From positions 365,253-429,252 of the forward strand of contig NHNY01000020.1 of NCBI GenBank assembly GCA_002786065.1: 64,000 nucleotides of DNA, given 5' to 3'. Made by a program: the position numbers and the translations under genes. This document shows, piece by piece, positions 1-8,573 of this stretch. The stretch comes from Microcyclospora pomicola (taxonomy: Eukaryota; Ascomycota; Dothideomycetes; Capnodiales). Every line of letters begins with the position of its first letter. Position 1 is the stretch's first letter. The notes under the pieces were generated by a model, which was not told the origin of the DNA, ran no database searches, and saw nothing but the letters and a program-made list of their open reading frames with translations.

Positions 1-1412
1 CGGTATACGATCACGGCGTTTTTCCACAGGCAAGCCGTGGTGTCACGCGCCCGGCTCTGTAGTTGTGACAACATCACATGAAACATTGAGCATACGCGCC
101 AAAGCCATTCCCGTTCCTGATCCACGGAGCATCTGCGTTCTCCCATTCACCTTACCCATTGACTTTCCTGATCGCTACACCCGAGCATTCCGATCCGACC
201 CCCATCCTCGAAGGCATATGTGTGTACAGCGCCGCCCGCCTTTCAATGGCAATGGTGACTGAAGGAATATTTCAACGTGCCAAGATTGAACTTGAACCCA
301 TCATATTACCAAACACGGACGCTGTTGAATCTGTCGGCGTCTGTGCATGAAATCGTGGGTACAACCCAGCAACTTGCTTCGCAACTTGGATGCCTGTTGG
401 ACCGGAGGTGCGAGCCTGACTTGGATTAAAAAAGCATCGATTACGTTCGCTAGAACTGCCATGCTTGCAACGCAACTAGGTCTAGCCTTTTCAGTGTCCC
501 CTCGCTCTATACCACAACCAATACATTTCTTCACGTCTATTTGATTCATTTGGGAGCACTTAACGACGCTGTTTTGTAGTTCGCTCGGTTTTCAGCTCCA
601 CCTAAGTGATCCAACATAGCAGGGAAGGATCGTCAGAAGTCTCGGCACCGCCACAGTCGTTCCTCGCGTGCCTCGATGCAAAGCGCCTCAGCACGAGACG
701 TACTTCTGTGTCTTCGTTATCTACCGCAGCGAGCCAGTCGCTATACAAATACCCATGTCCAGGTCGAGGCATGCGACACCTCCAGCACGCATCCAGATAC
801 CGGCGCAGACGATCTTGTACCAAGACTGCATGGCCGATGTAGTATTAGCAACATGCGATGTAAATGTACATACTTTCGTCAGACCGTATGTGTTGGCCAT
901 CGAGATGCACGTCCTACCTTTGCGCTAGAATAATCGATGTACAGATCGTACCATTCAAAAATTTGAGCGGTCAGATAACTAGTGGTCAGCAGGTCTCACT
1001 TCGTTTACGACGTAGTGCTGGCTACCTCCATGTGCTAATCATAGACAAGTAGCTTTCACTGCAATAAAACAGAATCAACCTTAATATCGACGTGCCCGAT
1101 AACAGATATCTGAACGCCTTAGGCTCATACTAACAGCAGGGAAGCTCGATGGACATGCAGTGTGCATGATTGCACTCTATCACCAATCGATTTTTGCATG
1201 TGACACTGATCGACCAATCATCGTGCTTACCTGGTGACGCAGCAGGACGACGTCTATCGCGGTCCAAGCTCAAGCTAACGTAATTTATCGAAGATCTTAT
1301 ACCAAGCTACGGTATGATATCTTCTTGCTCCCACCCAGTCGCAAACCCCACCGCAAACACACAGGACCACCAGAATTCACACGTTCAGAAGTACTCCTTC
1401 ACACACGCGAAT
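1..1412. other. Intergenic, no supported gene
   Basis: Every frame is broken into short ORFs without recognisable domains. I see no tRNA, no repeat array and no transposase remnant. The last 100 bases presumably include the promoter and leader of the small gene that starts at 1413. Confidence 0.5.
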
Positions 1413-1824
1413 ATGTCTGCCCCAGGAGCAACCACAAACCAGTCAGCCGGCAACGAAGACTACCTTGACAGTGGGTCGAACCAGTCACCGCAAAATTCTG
1501 TTGAGAGAGATGCGATCGGCTGACCACCAACCGCGCAGAGGCCGTCGACAAGGCTGAGCAGATGATTGGCAAGAAGAGCGGCCACAACATCGACTCGAAC
1601 AAGATGCGCAGCACCAACGAGAAGTTTGTAAGCGAGTTGCGATCCACATCAAGCTCTCCGGCGTCGAAGACAAGAAGTGCTGATACAGGACTACACAGAC
1701 CGACAAGCTCCGTGGCTTCTTCGAGAAGGCGACTGGCAAGAAGGTGTCCAGCAAGGTATGTGTGCAATCGATCTGGTGCATTTCACCGATCACCGCTGAC
1801 CACAAGGCTCAGGTCTCCAACTAG
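1413..1824 (+). CDS. Conserved small fungal protein (71 aa)
   Basis: Four exons, 1413-1470, 1539-1627, 1699-1755 and 1813-1824, separated by three GT-AG introns of 57-71 nt, give a 71-residue protein. All donors (gtgggt, gtaagc, gtatgt) and acceptors are canonical, and gctgac-type branch points precede the acceptors. The product starts MSAPGATTNQSAGNEDYLDK, continues with a charged middle segment (NKMRSTNEKF), and ends in a Gly/Phe/Lys-rich part (FFEKATGKKV) and VSN. This layout matches a family of very small, abundant fungal proteins of unknown function that I recall as stress- or stationary-phase-associated. There is no signal peptide and no membrane segment; it is predicted to be cytosolic and mostly helical. 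The last exon is only 12 nt, so a plain ORF search breaks the gene into fragments. The structure is well supported; the function is unknown. Confidence 0.8.
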
Positions 1825-2199
1825 ACAAGTGCTTGACATCACCTCATCGCGCGTCGAACACGAACCAGGCGCATCGACTGTAGATACGGGCGCGTGTTAG
1901 GAGGGACCATGGCAGATGCTATGTGGTTTATTGCTTTGCGGAGCGCGACACAGAGATACCCTTAGTAATATTGCGACGATAATAATCTTGCGTTTGCTGT
2001 CACGAGCACTGCTCCTACTTCTCTTCTCCCTCCTTGCACATCGCTCAACATCCCATGCTACTCAGCTAGATTCTCAACTCAGTCCATCTGCGCCCTGCCA
2101 GCTACAATTGAGTTTCCGCCACAAGGCCGCAGACAGCAAAGCCACACTTCCATCCTAGCCACTCCGACAAGCGGTCTTCAAACACATCTTTCGCCCCCA
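1825..2199. other. Intergenic between convergent genes
   Basis: This 375-bp stretch separates the 3' ends of the 71-aa gene (plus strand) and the Hop2 gene (minus strand). It should hold both 3' UTRs. I see nothing else in it. Confidence 0.5.
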
Positions 2200-2945
2200 T
2201 CACAGCTCGATGCCAAGCCTCTCCATCAGCTCCTCCGCCTGCTTCTTCTCCAGCGCATCCGTAATCGCCTCCCACATCAGTTTACGGATCTTCCTTCTCT
2301 CGCCTGCAACCTTGCTCCACTTCTTGTACTCCGCCTGCACACGCTCTCGCTCCTCCGCATTAACCGGCACCAGACTCCCCTCCTTCAGTCCCGCCAAGCG
2401 CCGCGCCACCGACGCTTTCTCCAGCTCCAGCGCGCTCACGGCAGCCTGAAGCTGTGGTAATGGCACCTGCGCCGCGTCATCTCGCAGGCGCAGTCGCAAC
2501 TCCTTCTCCTCCGCCTTCAACGCGTTGGTATGCTCCTTGAGCTGCGCCGTCTGGGTGGCCATGGCTTGGAGATCTTCCGGGCTGACCTCGTCGGCTTCGT
2601 CCTGCGAGCAAAGTCAAGCATGTATCAGTAAGCATGTCTTCCACTCGCCACACAGCCATCGTCCTCGTAAGCAAGACGAAGTCTGAGATGAGATCGAATT
2701 ACCTGAATGGCGTGGTAGACTATTTGCTTGCCTGCGGCACGGCCTTCGATGTCTTTGCGCTCATGCATGTCTTTGAGCAGCTTGGCTGCGGCTGTCTTGG
2801 TGACGCGGTTGCGCAGGTTGGAGCTGATGTCGGTCGCGCTGTAGGGTCGGTTTTGCTTGCGCAGGTAGTCGAGGATCAGAGCGGCGGACTGATCGGCGTT
2901 GAGCTTGGTCTCTTTCTTCTCTTTGGCTTCTTTCTTGGGCGCCAT
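2200..2945 (-). CDS. HOP2: Hop2/TBPIP-like meiotic homologous-pairing protein
   Basis: Two exons, 2703-2945 and 2200-2601 (minus strand), are joined by a 101-nt GT-AG intron to give 214 residues, close to the usual size of Hop2 (about 220-230). Residues about 15-80 form the N-terminal winged-helix DNA-binding domain of the TBPIP/Hop2 family (AALILDYLRKQNRPYSATDI, then the VTKTAAAKLLKDM helix). The rest is a Leu/Glu/Lys-rich coiled coil (LKEHTNALKAEEKELR) with a basic helical C-terminus. In the known family, Hop2 forms a heterodimer with Mnd1 and stimulates Dmc1/Rad51 strand invasion between homologues in meiosis, in the nucleus. I took the Met of MAPKKEAKE as start because an upstream in-frame Met adds only three residues and the basic N-terminus is typical. 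No damage is visible, so the meiotic gene looks functional. Confidence 0.88.
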
Positions 2946-3208
2946 GATGTGCAACTAAGGGGATGTGATGAGGTGTGGTGGAGATGGCATCTGTCATGAG
3001 AATCGTGCAGAGGATGAGAGTGAGGTCGACTTACGCTTCGGCAGGTCCACGCATTGGACTGCTACCGATGACAGACACGTGGGAATGAAGCTTGTGCCGT
3101 GATGTTCTCCGCAAATGGTCTCCTCTTTAGGACGACATGCACCACCCTCTACTTGGCATGTTGAGGTTCTATCTGGGAATGAGAACGATCGACTCATACT
3201 GGTCAGAC

Positions 3209-4044
3209 CTAATCTTCCAGCTTGGGCACAACTCGCTCCAGCCATTTGCACATGTCAAGCATCAGTGGTCCGCTCAGCGAGTGACCCAAGCCCTCATATT
3301 CATGCACCTCCATCGCTCCATCATTCAGGCCCAGGTCTGCTAGACCCTTCAACGCCTGATTCCAAATCCTGGTCGGAATCAATTGGTCCTTCTTCCCGCG
3401 AGCCAGGAACATAGACACCTCACCCACCGTTGGTTGCAGCCCAGCGCGAGCCCGAAGTTGCTGTATCCTACCATTCGACCCTAGTGGTAGATAGCCCATC
3501 AGACCCACTATGCCTGCTAACCTGCCACTGTACTTTGATGACACCAGATCGGTAAGCAAGCTCATCGCACAGCCTTGACTGAAGCCTCCGAGCACGATCC
3601 GTTGCGGTGGGATCCCCTTGTTAACGCACGCATCGATCAAGGATTCGAGATATGTAACCGTCTCTAGCATGCCTTCCTCATCCTCTTCCTCCTCTAGTTC
3701 TGGTCGAGACGGTGGAAAGGGGCTTAAAGAAGATGGACGATACCACGCAGTGGTCATCGCATCGCGATTCTCTTTAGCGTTGGGAATGATCCAGTTCATC
3801 CACGAGAGTTTGTCGTTATTCTGGAATTGGTCCGCTACGTCTGTAATCCTGTCAGCTGCTGCTCTTTCCCGAATCGTGCGCCACGAAACTCACTCTCGAG
3901 CCCGTGAGCGTCATCGCCCAGGCCATGTACGAATATGAACGCGGCAGAGTATCCTGGATCTGAGCATGGCTTGGTCGCCGGCTTGTATATGGGATCCTCT
4001 CTGCCTTCGATAGAGGGCAAGGTCATGCGGCGTGCGCGGGACAT
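3209..4044 (-). CDS. Acyl-protein thioesterase 1-like alpha/beta hydrolase
   Basis: Exons 3894-4044 and 3209-3840 (minus strand), with a 53-nt intron, give 260 residues. The join restores the diagnostic HGLGD...NVADQF segment. Catalytic residues are Ser138 in GGFSQG, Asp202 in KKDQLIP and His237 in GLGHS, all in the order of the phospholipase/carboxylesterase (APT1/Lyp) family. Family members remove palmitate from cysteines of G-protein alpha subunits and Ras-like proteins or act as lysophospholipases; which applies here cannot be told. The protein has an acidic insert (ELEEEEDEE, about residue 98-107) before the helix that carries the nucleophile region, which may be a lineage-specific loop. 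There is no signal peptide, so it is cytosolic. It is transcribed in the same direction as the Hop2 gene, with 263 bp between them. A second, closer acceptor in the intron would put a stop in frame, which is why the distal one was chosen. Confidence 0.85.
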
Positions 4045-4758
4045 GGCTGTCGAGTGGGGATGAAGCTGTTGATGGCGTATCGGAAGGGAAAACATACGAA
4101 GATGACCCTGTTGGAGGTAATCGTATCCTACCTAAGTACGAATGGAGATGTGAGCATCGTTATGCTCGCACCCCGCTCTACGTTGTGACCTCTGTCATCG
4201 CCAATGCAGCATGTTGCATAGAACCGGGCAGATGGGATGCCTCGGATCTGCTTTCGACGTTCATCGTGCTCGAGTCTTCGGGCCAGATGTATCGCAAGGA
4301 TACCGGCAAGAGGCAAAAAAGGCCATGACGACCATTCGAAATCTGGCATTGATGTACTTGGCATCAGCCATGATGAAAGTGAGACGAGAAGCTGCTCTCC
4401 CCCCAAGCTCTACCTGGAGGCGCATCGGGAATGTCTCTACCCAATATTCACCAACTGAACCGCCGGTGACAAGCGATAAAACACAAGCTTCTGGACCATT
4501 TCCGCAACGAAGTCTACACCCCCTCTTCACTTTGATAGCATTCGAAGGAATCTCCCACGAAAAGTAATGATGAGGACTGTTTAGCTGCCATAGAATCAGA
4601 GTACCTTACTAAAGTTGCCTCTCAGTTCAACTGCTCGACCCGTGCGTCATTTTTGTCTTTCACGTGCTTGACATGCTACCACGCGTATGTTCTTGAGACC
4701 TCACTTTCACAAAGCACGAGACACACTCCAAACATCTGTGTATAGTTCTGCCACAGCA
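4045..4758. promoter_or_regulatory. Divergent intergenic region, thioesterase/Vps71
   Basis: A 714-bp region between divergently transcribed genes; both promoters must lie here. Short ORFs on both strands have no family features. No TATA box or known site stands out clearly enough to call. Confidence 0.4.
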
Positions 4759-5607
4759 ATGTCGTACGGGTCCTTGCGCTTCCGCACGCCGCACATTGAA
4801 GAATTGCCAATCACACAATCACGACGAGCTCCGGGATTCGCATATGTCGCAGTATCGGGGCCAGCACTCGATGATCCTTCGAAGAATTGGGGAACCTCCA
4901 ATCGCAAGCGTGCAAGGACCCAAGGAGGACAGACGGATGCGCAAAAGGAAGCACAGTCCGCTCGACGACAGCGTGACATCGAGAGGAAGATCCGAGAATT
5001 GAACAACGACAATTCGAAGGATGTGCAGATTCCGCTGCCGAAGAATCAGGGCGGTGGCGCTGCAGCGAGGTCGGGCAAGACTACACAAACGAAGAAGATC
5101 CTAAACTCGGGAAAGACCTTTGCGCATTATCTGGATGATGAGGAGGCAGAAATCACGAGGACAGGAAGGCGAGATGGTGATGCAGAAGCGGTGCAAGGTT
5201 CCACCTTGCTGCTAACGCGACCAAGCAAGACGCCGATTGCACGAAGGAAGGCCCAAGAGGAAAGAACCGTGGGCAGTAGTCCTGCTCCTACTGCCTTGAG
5301 CATGCCTCCACCACCGACTCCTCAAGCTGATGCTATGGAAATCGATGACGAAGTCCTTGAGGATGGCTCGACTCTTCCACGGCTTCCTACTGCTGCTGAG
5401 ATGGAAGCTCTTCTCAACACGCCCGCATTGTCATACAATCAAGCTCGCTCGGCGCCACCACCACCCGGCGCGCCCCCTCCGCGGCAGTTCTGTGAAACTT
5501 GCGGATACTGGGGTCGGGTCAAGTGCTCCAAGTGTGGTATCATGACCTGCAGTGTGGTCTGCAAAGCCACGCATGATGAGTACAAGTGTCTCAAAATCTA
5601 CGCTTGA
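4759..5607 (+). CDS. VPS71: SWR1-complex subunit Vps71/ZNHIT1-like, HIT zinc finger
   Basis: Single exon, 282 residues from the Met of MSYGSLRFR; an in-frame Met 24 codons upstream (4687) is less likely. The C-terminus carries a HIT-type zinc finger (FCETCGYWGRVKCSKCG, then CSVVCKATHDEYKC), ending four residues before the stop as in Vps71/ZNHIT1. The N-terminal half has the basic, charged RRQRDIERKIRELN helix and the KTFAHYLDDEE segment, which is the Vps71 signature upstream of the finger. In yeast, Vps71 with Arp6 forms part of the SWR1 chromatin remodeller that exchanges H2A for H2A.Z. The middle (about 150-240) is low-complexity and Pro-rich (MPPPPTPQ, APPPPGAPPP). The family assignment is confident; the role is inherited from homologues. 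Confidence 0.85.
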   Translation: MSYGSLRFRTPHIEELPITQSRRAPGFAYVAVSGPALDDPSKNWGTSNRKRARTQGGQTDAQKEAQSARRQRDIERKIRELNNDNSKDVQIPLPKNQGGGAAARSGKTTQTKKILNSGKTFAHYLDDEEAEITRTGRRDGDAEAVQGSTLLLTRPSKTPIARRKAQEERTVGSSPAPTALSMPPPPTPQADAMEIDDEVLEDGSTLPRLPTAAEMEALLNTPALSYNQARSAPPPPGAPPPRQFCETCGYWGRVKCSKCGIMTCSVVCKATHDEYKCLKIYA

Positions 5608-6018
5608 TGACTGTCTCTTCCCGAGAGGAATGGGACGGTTATTGAGGTTTAGCAAGGAGTTCGGTCAGATGTTTACGAGATACCCAAACATGTCAACGAT
5701 TCATTCCTACAAGTTCGACATTGAGAAGAGAAGTGACTCTGTGGTCCTATTCTATTCACGCGTGTCCAGCGGCAAGTACACACATGCCATGCCAGTTCCT
5801 GCTTCAGAAGGCTTCACGTTGTGCTTAAGGGCTGACTCCGACAGAGCCACATTCATGGTGGAACGAACGATGAACGCTAATTTGACCGCTTCAGCACAAG
5901 CTGTGAATCCATGGACATTCCGATCATGATGGCAGCCGCATTTGTATTCTTTGCAGCGTATGGAGCAGTACTTATAGCCATACGTATTCCCACCCGCCGC
6001 AACATAACCATTGCAAAA
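5608..6018. other. Intergenic, Vps71 to BTB gene
   Basis: This stretch holds the Vps71 3' UTR and the BTB-gene promoter. The BTB reading frame stays open upstream to 5911, but the extra residues encode a hydrophobic run with no counterpart in BTB proteins, so I treat it as leader. Confidence 0.45.
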
Positions 6019-6804
6019 ATGGCCGGGCAGTACCATGGTCCTGCTTACATGGGACCTATCCTCCAACCTACCAAAGCTGCTATCTTCTTTGACCACGATG
6101 TCACCCTCGTCGTTGGTTCGACGCAAGCAGAATTCACGGTCAAGAAAAGCTTGTTAGTCGATGCGGCCCTGTACTTCGCAAAGGCATATCTCGCAAAGAC
6201 AAGCGAAGCGCTGGCGCACCGTTTCGTCTTTCGAGAGCTGCGTAGCGTAGCGGTGCACTACTTTATCAGCTGGCTGTACACCAGCGATCTGTCGGCGCTG
6301 AAACTCCATGCCTACAAATGGCCGTTAGTGCGAACGACGCGTACTGACCGTCCTCCGACCGAGAACGAGCGCGCTGCGGCTCGTACAGCGTTCAACGAAT
6401 TCAAGCAGTCGCCCCTTCCGCCCTCGTACGTTATGCTCCCGCTGCATGATCAAGCTCATGAGGATCGCCAGAACGAGCTGGCCGGGCTGTCAGGCCCCGC
6501 GGGGAACGTGGCGGACAGTCCTGACGCAGCCGTAGAAAAGTCCAAAGCTGAAGCACAGAGGGAAGCGAAGGCGCGTTCCGTCGCCCGGACCCTAGCAAGT
6601 TCTCGCGCGAACCTGCAATCATTCGCGCAGCAACAGTCCTCGGTACCGCCAACCCGCATGCCGCTCAGCATGGCCATGAAACCTGTCGATCTCGGCGAGT
6701 TCGTCTGGTTGGCGTACGAGTTTGAATGTCAAGATTTCGGGATCGACGTCGTTGATCTGATCAAAACGATGATGGAGGAAGCAGATGCAAACAAGGCTGT
6801 TTGA
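6019..6804 (+). CDS. BTB/POZ-domain protein, hypothetical
   Basis: 261 residues if translation begins at the Met of MAGQYHGPAY (aaaATGg context); an earlier Met at 5911 would add a 36-residue hydrophobic stretch. Residues about 20-90 look like a fungal BTB/POZ core (HDVTLVVGSTQAEFTVKKSL, then YFAKAYLAKTSEALAHRF and VHYFISWLYTSDLSAL). This is followed by an Ala/Glu/Arg-rich linker with predicted helix, and a short C-terminal segment (EFVWLAYEFECQDFGIDVVD) resembling the end of fungal BTB proteins. BTB domains mediate dimerisation or Cullin-3 binding, but no partner can be inferred and there is no second domain. Fungi carry many fast-evolving stand-alone BTB proteins of unknown function, and this fits that group. 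Confidence 0.65.
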   Translation: MAGQYHGPAYMGPILQPTKAAIFFDHDVTLVVGSTQAEFTVKKSLLVDAALYFAKAYLAKTSEALAHRFVFRELRSVAVHYFISWLYTSDLSALKLHAYKWPLVRTTRTDRPPTENERAAARTAFNEFKQSPLPPSYVMLPLHDQAHEDRQNELAGLSGPAGNVADSPDAAVEKSKAEAQREAKARSVARTLASSRANLQSFAQQQSSVPPTRMPLSMAMKPVDLGEFVWLAYEFECQDFGIDVVDLIKTMMEEADANKAV

Positions 6805-7370
6805 GTCAATTGTTCATTACTAGATGCTCGCTTGCTCTACGTATCGATGCATCTCTGTTCCATGCTTTGAAGTCTCGTGGTGACGATATGACTTTTAACT
6901 TCACATCGCACCTTACATGTACCTTTAAGCAATGCTGTCCGAACCCTATCGACGAGCGATACTTTGGATGTGTGTATCCAATGGGACGATTGAATTATGT
7001 CTACCTACTTGCCCAATACCAGAAGACCATGTATACAGGCAACTGATTGGTACACAGCAGTGGATGACTGGTGAAACCGTGGTGTTATATGTAGGCCATG
7101 TCTGGTGTGAGCAATCGTCGATGACGTCTGTTTCATCTCACTGCAGCGACAGCGAACGACCGCATAGTTGTTGCTAATCTCTCACCCGATCACGTTATCA
7201 TCTTTGCCGTTCTGTTTCAGTACCAGACAAACAATAAAGAAGACATTCTTGCTTACCATTTTGTCTGATCTCTCGCTTGAGGCGCATTCATCACAATTGC
7301 CCCAGCTTGTCCCACACTCCGCAGCGGCACAAGCTTGAACATCACTTCTCGACCTTAGAGCAACAGTATC
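6805..7370. other. Intergenic, BTB gene to SDR
   Basis: Two short overlapping ORFs near 6800-7180 lack any family feature and are not called. An AATAAA-like motif at about 7231-7236 (aacaataaagaag) could serve 3'-end formation of the BTB transcript. The SDR promoter must lie in the last few hundred bases. Confidence 0.35.
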
Positions 7371-8156
7371 ATGCCGAACGCATTGGTCGTCGGCGCCACT
7401 CGTGGACTGGGGTTTGAGCTGGCTAAGTACTACCAGAAACTCGGATACAAAGTTACCGGTACCGCCAGATCATCAAGTCCCAAAGATGCCCCCCAAGACA
7501 TCAGCTGGATTTCTGGAGTCGATGTCAGCGAGGAATCTGCAGGCAAGACGATCGTGGAAGGGTTGAACAGCATCAAGCAAGATGTCGTCCTTCTCACTGC
7601 TGGGTTCTTTGGAAAGGAAAGCTTCGACGAGCCAGACTACGACGCCGAGGTCAAGATGTACAAAACGTCAGCCATTGCACCAGTCTTCATCGCCCATGCT
7701 CTCGTCAAAGCAGGCATACTGAAAGAGGCCAAGGAAGGTGAGACTGGCAGCAAGTTTATCATCGTCTCGTCGGAATCTGGCAGCATCACCCTCCGACACG
7801 AGTCAGAAGGTGGTGGTATGTTCGGCCACCACGCTTCGAAAGCCGCCTCCAACATGGTCGGCAAGCTGCTTTCGCTCGATCTCAAATCCAAGAATGTTGC
7901 GGTCGGTATCGTTCACCCAGGATTCATGCGGACGGAAATGACGGCAAGCGTGGGATTTGATCAGTTCTGGGATGATGGAGGAGCTGTCACGCCTGATGTG
8001 GCGGCCAAGTCATTGGCGGATTGGGTGGAAAAGGAGTTCGACATTGAGAAGACTGGGGAGTACTGGGCTCCTCGTGGGCCGGGAGACATCGGTACTGCAG
8101 AGCCAGTTTTGGGGCCCAAAAGCCAACTGTCTACTCCTCTACACTTACCATGGTGA
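7371..8156 (+). CDS. Atypical short-chain dehydrogenase/reductase (YxxxK Tyr replaced by His)
   Basis: Single exon, 261 residues. The N-terminal Rossmann motif is VVGATRGLG (residues 6-14), an SDR dinucleotide site in the GATRGLG form. The LLTAGFFG segment (74-81) replaces the usual NNAG. The catalytic region reads SSESGS (133-138), then GHHASKAASN (152-161): Lys157 of YxxxK is present, but position 153, normally the catalytic Tyr, is His. Downstream, VGIVHPGFMRTEM is the typical PG..xT segment. I recall related fungal SDRs with a GHHGSK motif, so the change may define a subfamily rather than a mutation. Such enzymes may use another general acid, or may be non-catalytic regulators like NmrA-type proteins; neither can be decided from sequence. 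It is cytosolic, with no signal peptide or membrane segment. Confidence 0.8.
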   Translation: MPNALVVGATRGLGFELAKYYQKLGYKVTGTARSSSPKDAPQDISWISGVDVSEESAGKTIVEGLNSIKQDVVLLTAGFFGKESFDEPDYDAEVKMYKTSAIAPVFIAHALVKAGILKEAKEGETGSKFIIVSSESGSITLRHESEGGGMFGHHASKAASNMVGKLLSLDLKSKNVAVGIVHPGFMRTEMTASVGFDQFWDDGGAVTPDVAAKSLADWVEKEFDIEKTGEYWAPRGPGDIGTAEPVLGPKSQLSTPLHLPW

Positions 8157-8573
8157 AGCGGATTCGGGTTGGATGTCAGGCTTTGTAATGGGTCCACAAT
8201 GTAACGAACGATGTTAAGCAGATAGAGTCTTGGCAAGGACGCCTGATGTATATCGAAGAACAGCATACCTATAGATTGACCGGAATGATGAGGGAAGACA
8301 TCAGGTGCGACACGATGAACTTGTTACTTTGCATGTGAACACTCCAAATCCAAAGATGTTCCAAGCTGGTTCCTACCACATGCGCTTGCCTTGAACCAGT
8401 GCACGACCTCGTTGCCCCCACTCGTCCTGTGACTGCATCCACCATCAGTCCTGCCTTTCGTCTGCACGTGAACATGTAATAGAACAACGTCTTCGACCTC
8501 ATCTGTCTGGGACACTTTCATCTGTCTGCATGTGCGTTTCATCGCACCAGAGGCTGAGCTTATTGACGAAGAC
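8157..8573. other. Intergenic, SDR to coiled-coil protein gene
   Basis: Apparently non-coding. The downstream reading frame is open from 8532, but the codon there is GTG, so the first ATG at 8574 is used as start. Confidence 0.4.

Noticed and set aside
5911-6018. N-terminal hydrophobic extension of the BTB protein
   Set aside because: It depends on an upstream Met; the extension has no counterpart in BTB proteins, and a better Met follows at 6019.
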